This document shows, piece after piece, positions 16,189 through 26,380 of a stretch of DNA of 64,000 nt (position 1 is the stretch's first letter; the number at the start of each line of letters is the position of its first letter). A program made the translations under genes and the position numbers. This DNA comes from Streptococcus mitis (lineage in GTDB: Bacteria; Bacillota; Bacilli; Lactobacillales; Streptococcaceae), in the NCBI RefSeq assembly GCF_002005545.1, contig NZ_LBMT01000001.1, positions 1,262,301 through 1,326,300 of the forward strand. Reading direction: 5' to 3'. The notes beneath the pieces were generated by a model. That model was not told the origin of the DNA, made no database searches, and saw only the letters and a program-made list of their open reading frames with translations.

Positions 16189-16683
16189 TTAGAATCAGAA
16201 AAACAATCACATTATCAAATGTTAAATGAAGAGCTCTCTTTTTTATTGGAAGGTGAAAGTAATGTTTTGGCTAATCTTTCCAACGCCAGCGCTCTTCTAA
16301 AATCACGCTTCCCTAATACCGTATTTGCAGGCTTTTATCTGTTCGATGGAAAGGAATTGATTTTAGGTCCTTTCCAAGGAGGTGTTTCCTGCATCCGTAT
16401 TGCACTGGGAAAAGGTGTTTGTGGGGAGGCAGCTCATTTTCAGGAAACTGTTCTGGTTGGTAATGTAACAACTTATCCCAACTATATTTCTTGTGATAGT
16501 CGAGCTAAAAGTGAAATTGTTGTGCCGATGGTAAAGAATGGTCAATTACTTGGAGTTCTGGATTTGGATTCTTCAGAGATTGATGATTATGATGCTATGG
16601 ATCGAGATTATTTGGAACAATTTGTCGCTATTTTGCTTGAAAAGACAGAATGGGACTTTACAATGTTTGAGGAGAAAGCTTAA
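16186..16683 (+). CDS. GAF-domain free methionine-(R)-sulfoxide reductase (YebR/fRMsr type)
   Basis: The 165-residue single GAF domain has the three conserved cysteines of free Met-R-O reductases: C69 in GGVSCIRI, C79 in GKGVCGEA and C103 in [10 protein letters not shown]. It should reduce free methionine-(R)-sulfoxide with thioredoxin, repairing oxidative damage in an H2O2-producing, catalase-negative host. Family length is about 160-165 residues, so the protein is complete. Its stop overlaps the dnaX start (TAATG), so the genes are translationally coupled. The promoter appears to start the mRNA at or next to the ATG; no ribosome-binding site is seen. Confidence 0.9.
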   Translation: MLESEKQSHYQMLNEELSFLLEGESNVLANLSNASALLKSRFPNTVFAGFYLFDGKELILGPFQGGVSCIRIALGKGVCGEAAHFQETVLVGNVTTYPNYISCDSRAKSEIVVPMVKNGQLLGVLDLDSSEIDDYDAMDRDYLEQFVAILLEKTEWDFTMFEEKA

Positions 16684-18338
16684 TGTATCAAGCACTTTAT
16701 CGAAAATATAGAAGTCAAAATTTCTCCCAGTTGGTTGGTCAAGAAGTTGTTGCTAAGACTCTTAAACAAGCTGTAGAGCAAGAGAAAATAAGTCATGCCT
16801 ATCTTTTTTCTGGTCCTCGTGGAACGGGAAAAACCAGTGTGGCTAAGATCTTTGCCAAGGCTATGAACTGTCCAAATCAAGTGGGTGGTGAACCATGTAA
16901 TAACTGCTATATTTGTCAAGCAGTGACAGATGGTAGTTTAGAAGATGTCATTGAAATGGATGCGGCTTCTAATAATGGGGTGGATGAAATTCGCGAAATT
17001 CGTGATAAATCTACCTACGCTCCTAGTCTTGCTCGTTATAAGGTTTATATCATAGATGAGGTTCACATGCTGTCTACAGGAGCTTTTAATGCCCTCCTAA
17101 AGACGCTGGAAGAGCCAACACAGAATGTGGTCTTTATTTTGGCTACTACTGAATTGCACAAGATACCTGCGACTATTCTATCCCGTGTGCAACGTTTTGA
17201 ATTTAAATCGATTAAGACACAGGATATTAAGGAACATATTTACTATATCTTAGACAAAGAAAATATCAGTTCTGAACCAGAGGCTGTGGAAATCATTGCT
17301 AGACGGGCTGAAGGTGGAATGCGAGACGCCTTGTCTATTTTGGATCAAGCCCTAAGTTTAACACAGGGAAATGAATTGACGACTGCCATTTCTGAAGAAA
17401 TTACTGGCACTATTAGCCTATCAGCCTTGGATGATTATGTGGCTGCCTTGTCTCAACAGGATGTTACCAAGGCCTTGTATTGCTTAAATCTTCTCTTTGA
17501 CAATGGTAAGAGCATGACTCGTTTTGTGACCGACCTTTTGCACTATTTAAGAGACTTGTTAATTGTCCAAACAGGTGGAGAAAATACTCATCATAGTCCA
17601 GTCTTTGTAGAAAATTTGGCACTTCCTCAAGAAAATCTGTTTGAAATGATTCGCTTGGCGACAGTCAGTTTAGCAGATATTAAGTCTAGTTTGCAGCCTA
17701 AGATTTATGCTGAGATGATGACTATCCGTTTGGCAGAGATTAAGCTTGAACCAGCTCTTTCTGGGGCAGTTGAACATGAAATTTCTGCATTGAGACAGGA
17801 AGTTGCCCGTCTCAAACAAGAACTCGCAAATGTGGGCACTGTACCAAAACCAACTAGTCCAGTACCTACCCGTCCAGCAGCGAGCAAGACCGTCTATCGT
17901 GTGGATCGCAATAAAGTTCAATCGATCCTACAAGAGGCTGTCGAAAATCCTGATTTAGCACGTCAAAATCTGATTCGTTTGCAGAATGCCTGGGGAGAGG
18001 TGATTGAAAGTCTAGGTGGGCCGGACAAGGCTCTGCTAGTTGGGTCTCAACCGGTTGCGGCCAATGAACACCATGCTATTCTTGCTTTTGAGTCTAACTT
18101 TAATGCTGGTCAAACCATGAAACGAGATAATCTCAACACTATGTTTGGCAACATTCTCAGTCAGGCAGCAGGTTTTTCACCTGAGATTTTAGCCATTTCC
18201 ATGGAGGAATGGAAAGAAGTTCGCGCAGCCTTTTCAGTCAAAGCAAAATCTTCTCAAACTGAAAAAGAAGCAGAAGAAAGTCTGATTCCAGAAGGATTTG
18301 AATTTTTGGCTGATAAAGTGAAGGTAGAGGAAGACTAA
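16683..18338 (+). CDS. dnaX: DNA polymerase III subunits gamma/tau
   Basis: The 551-residue clamp-loader ATPase has Walker A GPRGTGKT (44-51), a zinc-binding set C63/C72/C75/C78 (CPNQVGGEPCNNCYIC), the Walker B IIDEVHML and the SRC-like ILSRVQRFEF. Domain III and the tau-type C-terminus follow, with a Pro/Thr linker near residue 385-395. It loads the beta clamp onto DNA as part of the replisome. It overlaps the upstream reductase gene by one base (TAATG) and is followed 27 bases later by a DUF3272 gene that has its own promoter-like sequence. Confidence 0.97.
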   Translation: MYQALYRKYRSQNFSQLVGQEVVAKTLKQAVEQEKISHAYLFSGPRGTGKTSVAKIFAKAMNCPNQVGGEPCNNCYICQAVTDGSLEDVIEMDAASNNGVDEIREIRDKSTYAPSLARYKVYIIDEVHMLSTGAFNALLKTLEEPTQNVVFILATTELHKIPATILSRVQRFEFKSIKTQDIKEHIYYILDKENISSEPEAVEIIARRAEGGMRDALSILDQALSLTQGNELTTAISEEITGTISLSALDDYVAALSQQDVTKALYCLNLLFDNGKSMTRFVTDLLHYLRDLLIVQTGGENTHHSPVFVENLALPQENLFEMIRLATVSLADIKSSLQPKIYAEMMTIRLAEIKLEPALSGAVEHEISALRQEVARLKQELANVGTVPKPTSPVPTRPAASKTVYRVDRNKVQSILQEAVENPDLARQNLIRLQNAWGEVIESLGGPDKALLVGSQPVAANEHHAILAFESNFNAGQTMKRDNLNTMFGNILSQAAGFSPEILAISMEEWKEVRAAFSVKAKSSQTEKEAEESLIPEGFEFLADKVKVEED

Positions 18339-18350
18339 AGAAAGATTTCA

Positions 18351-18368
18351 TGATACAATAAGTTTATG
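18351..18368 (+). promoter_or_regulatory. Extended -10 promoter of the DUF3272 gene (leaderless)
   Basis: TGATACAAT (hexamer 18354-18359), six bases, then ATG at 18366. No Shine-Dalgarno sequence stands before the ATG, so this start would be leaderless if the promoter is used. Confidence 0.6.
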
Positions 18369-18560
18369 AATAGACAACAATTTATTATCATCGCGCTGTT
18401 TACAGCTGCTGAGACCTATTTTTTCAATGAAGCTTGGATGACTGGTCGTTATATTATGGCAGCCTTTTGGGCCATTTTGCTTTTTAGAAATTTCCGAGTT
18501 AGTTACTTGATGGGCAAGATTGTAGACGTCATTGACCAGCATTTAAAAGGAAAAGACTAG
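18366..18560 (+). CDS. DUF3272 small membrane protein
   Basis: The 64-residue protein has one or two hydrophobic stretches (QQFIIIALFTAAETYFF and YIMAAFWAILLF) and a positively charged loop RNFRVSYLMGK before a short hydrophilic end. The family (DUF3272) is confined to streptococci and relatives, and I know of no function. It is expected to lie in the membrane. The start codon falls exactly six bases after an extended -10 sequence, and no ribosome-binding site is present. A terminator at 18582-18606 closes the dnaX unit behind it. Confidence 0.85.
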   Translation: MNRQQFIIIALFTAAETYFFNEAWMTGRYIMAAFWAILLFRNFRVSYLMGKIVDVIDQHLKGKD

Positions 18561-18581
18561 TCCTCAGCTTCTAGACAAAAT

Positions 18582-18606
18582 CAAAGCCTTTTAGGCTTTT
18601 TTTTGT
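18582..18606 (+). terminator. Terminator after DUF3272
   Basis: AAAGCCT pairs with AGGCTTT across a short TTT loop, followed by a run of T residues. Confidence 0.85.
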
Positions 18607-18710
18607 TATACTATAAAAGTATATTTATTGACCTTTTACCGTATTTTCTAGGGAAATCAAGTATGTTTCCAGTAAGAACTGTAAAGGTCTTGAAAAAGAA
18701 AGGAACTATC

Positions 18711-19481
18711 ATGTCAGTATTAGAGATCAAAGATCTTCACGTTGAGATTGAAGGAAAAGAAATTTTAAAAGGGGTTAACCTGACCCTGAAAACAGGAGAA
18801 ATCGCTGCTATCATGGGACCAAATGGTACTGGTAAGTCGACTCTTTCTGCCGCTATCATGGGAAATCCAAACTATGAAGTTACCAAAGGTGAGGTCTTGT
18901 TTGATGGCGTAAACATCCTTGAGTTGGAAGTTGACGAGCGTGCGCGTATGGGACTTTTCCTTGCTATGCAATACCCATCAGAAATTCCTGGTATTACTAA
19001 CGCTGAGTTTCTTCGTGCAGCTATGAATGCTGGTAAAGAAGATGATGAAAAGATTTCAGTTCGTGAGTTTATCACTAAATTGGATGAGAAGATGGAATTG
19101 CTCAACATGAAAGAAGAAATGGCTGAGCGTTACCTCAACGAAGGTTTCTCTGGTGGTGAGAAAAAACGTAATGAGATTCTTCAACTTTTGATGTTGGAAC
19201 CAACTTTTGCCCTTTTGGATGAGATTGACTCTGGTCTTGATATTGATGCCCTTAAAGTTGTTTCTAAAGGTGTTAATGCCATGCGTGGTGAAGGCTTTGG
19301 TGCTATGATTATCACTCACTACCAACGTCTTTTGAACTACATCACACCTGATGTGGTACATGTGATGATGGAAGGTCGTGTTGTCCTTTCTGGTGGTCCA
19401 GAATTGGCTGCGCGTTTGGAGCGTGAAGGATACGCAAAACTAGCTGAAGAACTTGGCTACGACTACAAGGAAGAATTGTAA
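18711..19481 (+). CDS. sufC: Fe-S assembly ATPase SufC
   Basis: The 256-residue ABC-type ATPase of the SUF scaffold has Walker A GPNGTGKST (36-44), the signature SGGEKKRNEILQ, Walker B FALLDEIDSGLD and the TH-Y switch ITHYQRLL, all typical of SufC. It works in the cytosol in complex with SufB and SufD to build Fe-S clusters. The start at 18711 follows AAAGGAAC; a longer in-frame reading to 18603 lacks a ribosome-binding site and includes an implausible hydrophobic stretch. It is the first gene of sufCDSUB. A possible -10 TATACT near 18607 is the likely promoter. Confidence 0.97.
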   Translation: MSVLEIKDLHVEIEGKEILKGVNLTLKTGEIAAIMGPNGTGKSTLSAAIMGNPNYEVTKGEVLFDGVNILELEVDERARMGLFLAMQYPSEIPGITNAEFLRAAMNAGKEDDEKISVREFITKLDEKMELLNMKEEMAERYLNEGFSGGEKKRNEILQLLMLEPTFALLDEIDSGLDIDALKVVSKGVNAMRGEGFGAMIITHYQRLLNYITPDVVHVMMEGRVVLSGGPELAARLEREGYAKLAEELGYDYKEEL

Positions 19482-19508
19482 TTCCCTCGTATCTTTTAGG
19501 AGAAGTAA

Positions 19509-20771
19509 ATGACTAAAGAAAATATTAAACTTTTTTCAGAAATGCACGCTGAACCAAGCTGGTTGGCTGATCTCCGTCAAAAAGCTTTTGACAAGATTGA
19601 GACTTTGGAATTACCAGTTATTGAGCGTGTCAAATTCCACCGTTGGAATCTGGGTGATGGAACGATTACAGAAAGTGAGCCATCAGCAAATGTTCCAGAT
19701 TTCACAGCTCTAGATAATCACTTGAAATTGGTGCAAGTAGGAACTCAAACTGTTTTTGAGCAAATTCCAGTTGAGTTGGCTGAACAGGGTGTCGTCTTTA
19801 CAGACTTCCACTCAGCTTTAGAAGAAATTCCAGAGCTTATTGAGGAATTCTTCATGTCATCTGTTAAGTATGACGATGATAAGTTGGCAGCCTACCATAC
19901 AGCCTATTTCAATAGTGGTGCCGTTCTCTACATTCCTGATAACGTGGAAATTGCTGAACCAATCGAAGGAATTTTCTATCAAGATAGCGATAGCGATGTG
20001 CCATTTAACAAGCATATTATGATTATTGCTGGTAAAAACTCTAAGATTAGTTATCTGGAACGTTTAGAGTCACGCGGTGAAGGAAGCGCCAAAGCAACTG
20101 CTAATATCACAGTAGAAGTAATTGCACGTTCTGGTGCGCAAGTCAAGTTTGCTGCTATCGACCGCCTAGGTGAAAACGTTACTGCCTACATTAGCCGTCG
20201 TGGTAAATTGGGCAACGATGCAAGTATTGACTGGGCAATCGGTGTCATGAACGAAGGAAACGTCGTTGCTGACTTTGATAGCGACTTGATTGGTAACGGT
20301 AGTCATGCTGACCTGAAAGTTGTAGCTCTTTCAAGTGGTCGTCAGGTTCAAGGGATTGATACCCGCGTAACTAACTATGGTTGCAACTCAATCGGAAATA
20401 TCCTACAACATGGGGTTATTCTTGAAAAAGCAACTTTAACTTTCAACGGTATCGGTCACATTATCAAGGGTGCTAAGGGAGCGGATGCGCAACAAGAGAG
20501 TCGTGTTCTTATGCTTTCAGACCAAGCACGTTCAGATGCCAACCCAATTCTTTTGATTGATGAAAATGACGTAACTGCTGGTCACGCTGCTTCTATCGGA
20601 CAAGTAGATCCAGAAGATATGTACTACCTCATGAGCCGTGGCTTGGATAAGGCAACTGCAGAACGCTTGGTTGTTCGTGGTTTCCTTGGATCTGTTATCG
20701 TTGAGATTCCAGTCAAAGAAGTTCGCGATGAAATGATTGCGACTATCGAAGAAAAATTGTCAAAACGCTAA
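19509..20771 (+). CDS. sufD: Fe-S assembly protein SufD
   Basis: The 420-residue beta-helix scaffold partner of SufB and SufC has an N-terminal helical region (about 1-90), a central right-handed beta-helix and a C-terminal conserved block [29 protein letters not shown]. The late His in DVTAGHAASIGQVD is at the conserved metal/SufB-interface position. The ATG follows TAGGAGAAG, 27 bases after sufC. It provides the platform with SufB on which the cluster forms. Length matches the Gram-positive family. Confidence 0.95.
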   Translation: MTKENIKLFSEMHAEPSWLADLRQKAFDKIETLELPVIERVKFHRWNLGDGTITESEPSANVPDFTALDNHLKLVQVGTQTVFEQIPVELAEQGVVFTDFHSALEEIPELIEEFFMSSVKYDDDKLAAYHTAYFNSGAVLYIPDNVEIAEPIEGIFYQDSDSDVPFNKHIMIIAGKNSKISYLERLESRGEGSAKATANITVEVIARSGAQVKFAAIDRLGENVTAYISRRGKLGNDASIDWAIGVMNEGNVVADFDSDLIGNGSHADLKVVALSSGRQVQGIDTRVTNYGCNSIGNILQHGVILEKATLTFNGIGHIIKGAKGADAQQESRVLMLSDQARSDANPILLIDENDVTAGHAASIGQVDPEDMYYLMSRGLDKATAERLVVRGFLGSVIVEIPVKEVRDEMIATIEEKLSKR

Positions 20772-20778
20772 GGGGTAG

Positions 20779-22435
<1,657 letters not shown>

Positions 22436-22492
22436 GGCAAGTTTCTTTTGTCTTATGAATCAGTAGAAATGAAGAATGAAAGAAAGGATATT

Positions 22493-23905
22493 ATGGCTGA
22501 AGAAAGAGTAGAACCAAAACCAATTGACCTTGGTGAATATAAATTTGGTTTCCATGATGATGTAGAGCCTGTCCTATCGACAGGAAAAGGATTGAATGAA
22601 GATGTCATTCGTGAACTATCAGCTGCTAAGGGAGAACCTGAGTGGATGTTAGAATTCCGTTTGAAGTCTTATGAAACCTTCAAAAAAATGCCTATGCAAA
22701 CTTGGGGAGCAGACTTGTCAGAGATTGATTTTGATGACTTGATCTACTACCAAAAACCATCTGATAAACCAGCTCGTTCATGGGATGAGGTTCCTGAAAA
22801 GATTAAAGAAACCTTTGAACGTATCGGGATTCCGGAAGCTGAGCGTGCTTATCTAGCTGGTGCCTCTGCTCAGTACGAGTCAGAAGTGGTTTACCACAAT
22901 ATGAAGGAAGAGTTCCAGAAATTGGGGATTATCTTTACAGATACGGATTCTGCCCTCAAGGAATACCCAGACTTGTTTAAACAATACTTTGCGAAGTTGG
23001 TACCGCCGACTGATAACAAGTTGGCTGCCCTCAACTCAGCAGTATGGTCAGGTGGAACCTTTATCTACGTACCAAAAGGGGTCAAGGTAGATATTCCTCT
23101 TCAAACTTACTTCCGTATCAACAACGAAAATACTGGTCAGTTTGAACGTACCTTGATTATCGTTGATGAAGGAGCAAGTGTCCATTATGTAGAAGGATGT
23201 ACAGCACCAACTTATTCAAGTAACAGCTTACATGCTGCTATTGTAGAAATCTTTGCCTTGGACGGAGCTTACATGCGTTATACAACCATCCAAAACTGGT
23301 CTGATAACGTCTATAACTTGGTAACAAAACGTGCTAAAGCCTTGAAAGATGCGACTGTTGAGTGGATTGATGGAAACTTGGGTGCCAAAACAACTATGAA
23401 ATACCCATCTGTTTACCTTGATGGAGAAGGGGCGCGTGGAACCATGCTTTCGATTGCCTTTGCTAATGCAGGGCAACACCAAGATACTGGTGCTAAGATG
23501 ATCCATAATGCTCCACATACTAGCTCGTCTATTGTGTCTAAATCTATCGCTAAAGGAGGAGGGAAGGTTGACTACCGTGGACAAGTAACCTTTAATAAGA
23601 ACTCTAAGAAATCTGTTTCTCACATTGAGTGTGACACCATTATCATGGATGACTTATCAGCATCAGATACTATTCCATTTAATGAAATTCACAACTCGCA
23701 AGTAGCTTTGGAACACGAAGCTAAGGTATCTAAGATTTCTGAAGAACAACTCTATTATCTCATGAGCCGTGGATTGTCAGAATCTGAGGCAACTGAGATG
23801 ATTGTTATGGGATTTGTGGAGCCCTTCACAAAAGAACTTCCAATGGAATATGCAGTTGAGCTTAACCGCTTGATTAGCTATGAAATGGAAGGGTCAGTTG
23901 GATAA
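22493..23905 (+). CDS. sufB: Fe-S assembly scaffold SufB
   Basis: The 470-residue scaffold has the conserved core [21 protein letters not shown] with the Cys in the beta-helix. SHIECDTI and a terminal block [20 protein letters not shown] complete the family features. SufB with SufC and SufD assembles and hands over [4Fe-4S] clusters. The start at 22493 follows AGAAAGGA; an upstream TTG at 22448 lacks a ribosome-binding site. It is the last gene of the operon and is closed by a strong terminator. In pneumococci, from memory, a D,D-carboxypeptidase gene follows, but here an insertion element does. Confidence 0.97.
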   Translation: MAEERVEPKPIDLGEYKFGFHDDVEPVLSTGKGLNEDVIRELSAAKGEPEWMLEFRLKSYETFKKMPMQTWGADLSEIDFDDLIYYQKPSDKPARSWDEVPEKIKETFERIGIPEAERAYLAGASAQYESEVVYHNMKEEFQKLGIIFTDTDSALKEYPDLFKQYFAKLVPPTDNKLAALNSAVWSGGTFIYVPKGVKVDIPLQTYFRINNENTGQFERTLIIVDEGASVHYVEGCTAPTYSSNSLHAAIVEIFALDGAYMRYTTIQNWSDNVYNLVTKRAKALKDATVEWIDGNLGAKTTMKYPSVYLDGEGARGTMLSIAFANAGQHQDTGAKMIHNAPHTSSSIVSKSIAKGGGKVDYRGQVTFNKNSKKSVSHIECDTIIMDDLSASDTIPFNEIHNSQVALEHEAKVSKISEEQLYYLMSRGLSESEATEMIVMGFVEPFTKELPMEYAVELNRLISYEMEGSVG

Positions 23906-23992
23906 AATTTGATTTTAGATTTGCTAAAAATCAAGGACTTTGAAGATGAACTTGTAATAAAAAGAGACTGAGAAAAAATATTTTAAGAACAG

Positions 23993-24044
23993 AAAACGCA
24001 TAATATCAGGCATTACAAAAAAACTTGATATTATGCGTTTTATT
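23993..24044 (+). terminator. Terminator of the suf operon
   Basis: AAAACGCATAATATCA and TGATATTATGCGTTTT pair perfectly over 16 bp around a loop of about 17 bases, followed by ATTG. The A and T tracts on both sides would allow termination in either direction. Confidence 0.9.
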
Positions 24045-24183
24045 GTGGGAAGATTTATTGCATTCTCTCATGAAATGGAGTTTTTTCCTAAGCGCTTTTG
24101 ATTTTTGATATATTTTTGTGAGGACGAAGTAAGACAATATATAAAATAGTCAGTTCAAGCCAGGGTATAGTTACTTAGTTTAA

Positions 24184-25036
24184 AATAAGCATCTTATAAT
24201 AAATCTATGGTATATAGTACAGATTTTAAACAAGGAGTATTAGATTACATTAAAGAGGGACACAGCCATGTCGAGGCAGCTAAAGTTTTTGATGTTGGCG
24301 TCAAAACTCTCTTCACGTGGGAAAAGAAAGACGTGAACAAGGACACTTATAGCGGAAAAAGCGAGTCGTCAAAAAGCAGAAGATCCCTTTAGAGGAATTG
24401 AAAGCCTTTGTAGAGGCTCATCCAGACGCTTTTTTACGGGAAATTGCGGCACATTTTGATTGTGTTGTTCCTTCAGTATGGGCAGCTTTAAAGCAGATTA
24501 AGGACACTAGAAAGTCGCTGAGTTTCTTGATATTTTGGATAACCTAAAAGATTTACCAGTCGTATATATTGACGAAACGGGAATCGACCGCTACCTCTAT
24601 CGTCCTTATGCACGGGCTCCTAGAGGGGAGAAAGTCTATGAAGAGATTAGCGGACGGCGTTTTGAGCGGACTTCAATTGTTGCAGGACAAGTAGACGGAG
24701 AGTTTATAGCTCCCATGATTTACAAGGAAAGTATGACGAGTGATTTCTTTGTGGAGTGGTTCAAAACGCGGCTCTTGCCTGCTTTGAAGACACCTCATGT
24801 CATTGTCATGGACAATGCTAGTTTTCATCCCAAGAACATCTTGGATAAACTGTGCATCCAAGATAGACACTTTTTCTTACCTCTACCACCTCATTCACCA
24901 GATTTGAATCCTATTGAGCAAGCTTGGGCTATCTTGAAAAAGAAAGTGACGGATTTATTAAGGGAAGTTTCAAATATTTTCAAATATTTAGAGCGCTTTT
25001 TTAAAACTAAATGACTATAATTATAAAATGCTTATT
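24184..25036 (+). mobile_element. IS630-family insertion sequence (defective)
   Basis: Terminal inverted repeats AATAAGCATCTTATAAT (24184-24200) and, on the opposite end, the complement of ATTATAAAATGCTTATT (25020-25036) agree at 16 of 17 positions. The 853-base interval holds one broken transposase gene. It lies between the suf operon and the DUF2829 cluster. It is a different IS630 lineage from the remnant at 10301, since the N-terminal HTH sequences differ. Confidence 0.85.
24207..25014 (+). pseudogene. IS630-family transposase, frameshifted and internally deleted
   Basis: Three reading-frame pieces follow each other. Piece one is an HTH part from ATG 24207 (MVYSTDFKQGVLDYIKEG) ending at 24392. 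Piece two (IPLEELKAFVEAHPDAFLRE then WAALKQIK) is in another frame. Piece three is the DDE domain from about 24520 to 25014, with YIDETGID, VIVMDNASFHP and SPDLNPIEQAWAILKK, so all three catalytic acids remain. A frame change and probable short deletion lie between QIK and AEFLDILDNL. At least two lesions mean no full-length transposase. Confidence 0.88.
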
Positions 25037-25057
25037 GATTTTGATTTAAAATGAGTC

Positions 25058-25084
25058 AAAAAGCCGTTGCACAACGGTTTTTTG
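25058..25084 (+). terminator. Terminator downstream of the IS630 element
   Basis: AAAGCCGTTG and CAACGGTTTT pair around a two- to three-base loop and end in a T run. It isolates the next cluster, whose -10 TATAAT (25086-25091) starts immediately after. Confidence 0.85.
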
Positions 25085-25124
25085 TTATAATTAAATGAAG
25101 AATGTAGAATAAAAGGAGAGTAAC

Positions 25125-25361
25125 ATGACATTTGAAGAGATCCTGCCTGGATTAAAGGATAAGAAAAAATATGTACGAACTGGTTGGGGAGGTGCTGAAA
25201 ACTATGTCCAACTTTTTGACACTATCGAGCAAAATGGGGTTGCACTTGAAGTGACACCTTATTTCCTAATCAACGTTTCTGGGGAGGGAGAAGGTTTTTC
25301 CATGTGGAGTCCGACACCTTGTGATGTTTTGGCGACGGATTGGGTAGAAGTGCATGACTAG
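25125..25361 (+). CDS. DUF2829 protein (Tad2-like fold family)
   Basis: The 78-residue cytosolic protein matches the DUF2829 family: an N-terminal FEEILPGLKDKKKYVRTGWG helix and turn, several Trp and Gly positions, a middle strand block LEVTPYFLINV, and the terminal MWSPTPCDVLATDWVEV. DUF2829 is the family of Tad2 phage proteins that bind cyclic-ADP-ribose-type signals made by Thoeris defence. Whether this chromosomal member does so is unknown. No phage or Thoeris genes are seen nearby. AAAGGAG precedes the ATG, a TATAAT lies just after the terminator at 25058, and the next gene overlaps its end by eight bases, so it is the first gene of a unit with the SDR. Confidence 0.85.
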   Translation: MTFEEILPGLKDKKKYVRTGWGGAENYVQLFDTIEQNGVALEVTPYFLINVSGEGEGFSMWSPTPCDVLATDWVEVHD

Positions 25362-26052
25362 ACGTGTATTGATTACGGGAGTGAGTTCAGGAATCGGCCT
25401 AGCACAAGCTCGCCTCTTTTTAGAGAATGGCTTTCAAGTTTATGGAGTTGACCAAGGTGAAAATCCACTCTTAGAGGGTGATTTCCACTTTTTTCAGAGA
25501 GATTTGACCTTGGACTTGGAGCCTATTTTTGACTGGTGTCCTCAGGTAGATATTTTGTGCAATACTGCTGGAGTTTTGGATGATTACAAACCACTGTTGG
25601 AACAATCAGCGCAGGAAATTCAAGAGATTTTTGAAATCAACTACGTTACTCCAGTAGAGTTGACTCGCTATTATTTGACCAAAATGTTGGAGAATAAAAA
25701 AGGATCCATTATCAATATGTGTTCCATTGCTTCAAATCTAGCAGGAGGTGGTGGTCACGCCTATACTTCATCTAAGCATGCTTTGGCTGGCTTCACCAAG
25801 CAGCTAGCTTTAGACTATGCAGAAGCTGGGATTCAGGTCTTTGGGATTGCTCCAGGAGCAGTCAAGACAGCTATGACCGCTGCGGACTTTGAGCCAGGTG
25901 GTTTAGCGGACTGGGTGGCTAGTGAAACACCAATCAAGCGCTGGATTGATCCAGAGGAAGTAGCAGAGATTAGCCTTTTCTTAGCAAGTGGGAAAGCGAG
26001 TGCCATGCAAGGACAAATCCTTACAGTAGACGGTGGCTGGTCTTTGAAGTAG
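25354..26052 (+). CDS. Short-chain dehydrogenase/reductase (FabG-like)
   Basis: The 232-residue SDR has TGVSSGIG for NAD(P) binding near the N-terminus, NTAG at 70-73, and the catalytic set S124, Y137 and K141 (YTSSK). The C-terminal PEEVAEISLFLASGKASAMQG and TVDGGWSLK match classical FabG-type enzymes. It should reduce or oxidise a carbonyl/alcohol; the fatty-acid role of true FabG is normally encoded in the fab cluster, so this is probably a paralogue. It overlaps the end of the DUF2829 gene by eight bases, which implies cotranscription. Confidence 0.88.
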   Translation: MTRRVLITGVSSGIGLAQARLFLENGFQVYGVDQGENPLLEGDFHFFQRDLTLDLEPIFDWCPQVDILCNTAGVLDDYKPLLEQSAQEIQEIFEINYVTPVELTRYYLTKMLENKKGSIINMCSIASNLAGGGGHAYTSSKHALAGFTKQLALDYAEAGIQVFGIAPGAVKTAMTAADFEPGGLADWVASETPIKRWIDPEEVAEISLFLASGKASAMQGQILTVDGGWSLK

Positions 26053-26062
26053 GAGTAGTTGG

Positions 26063-26380
26063 ATGGAAATCAAAAGACACTTTGGAGTCTACGCTGTTTG
26101 CTTTGAAAATGGGAAGTTACTCTGCATTGAAAAAACGAGAGGCCCTTATCAAGATAGGTATGATCTACCTGGAGGCAGTCAGCAACTTGGTGAAGGACTG
26201 ACGGAAACGCTGACTAGGAAAGTTTTGGAAGAGACAGGATTTACTGTTAGAAGCTATTCCAAAGAAAATGCATCGCCACTAGTCTTGAAGGTCAAAGCAG
26301 AATTATTAGGATTTCCAGAACTGGACAAGACTTCTTACATGAATTGGAAGGTGAATGATGAGAAACCAACTTGCCCTTAG
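26063..26380 (+). pseudogene. NUDIX hydrolase with internal deletion and altered Nudix box
   Basis: The 105-residue reading has a normal NUDIX start (RHFGVYAVCFENGKLLCIEK) and Nudix box GGSQQLGEGLTETLTRKVLEETGF. Compared with the motif GX5EX7REUXEEXGU the RE pair reads RK, losing one motif Glu. After VRSYSK the sequence jumps to ENASPLVLKVKAELLGF, which looks like the C-terminal end of the family, so about 40 or more residues seem to be deleted (usual length about 150). The 3' end overlaps the next gene by 26 bases. It is probably inactive. A functional short enzyme is possible but unlikely. Confidence 0.68.

Noticed and set aside
18603..18710. N-terminal extension of SufC from 18603
   Set aside because: It starts in the T run of the preceding terminator, lacks a ribosome-binding site, and the internal ATG at 18711 has AAAGGAAC and begins where the family begins.
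24535..25014. The 159-residue transposase piece as a functional gene
   Set aside because: It starts in the middle of the DDE domain without a ribosome-binding site; the upstream HTH pieces in other frames show it is part of a broken gene.
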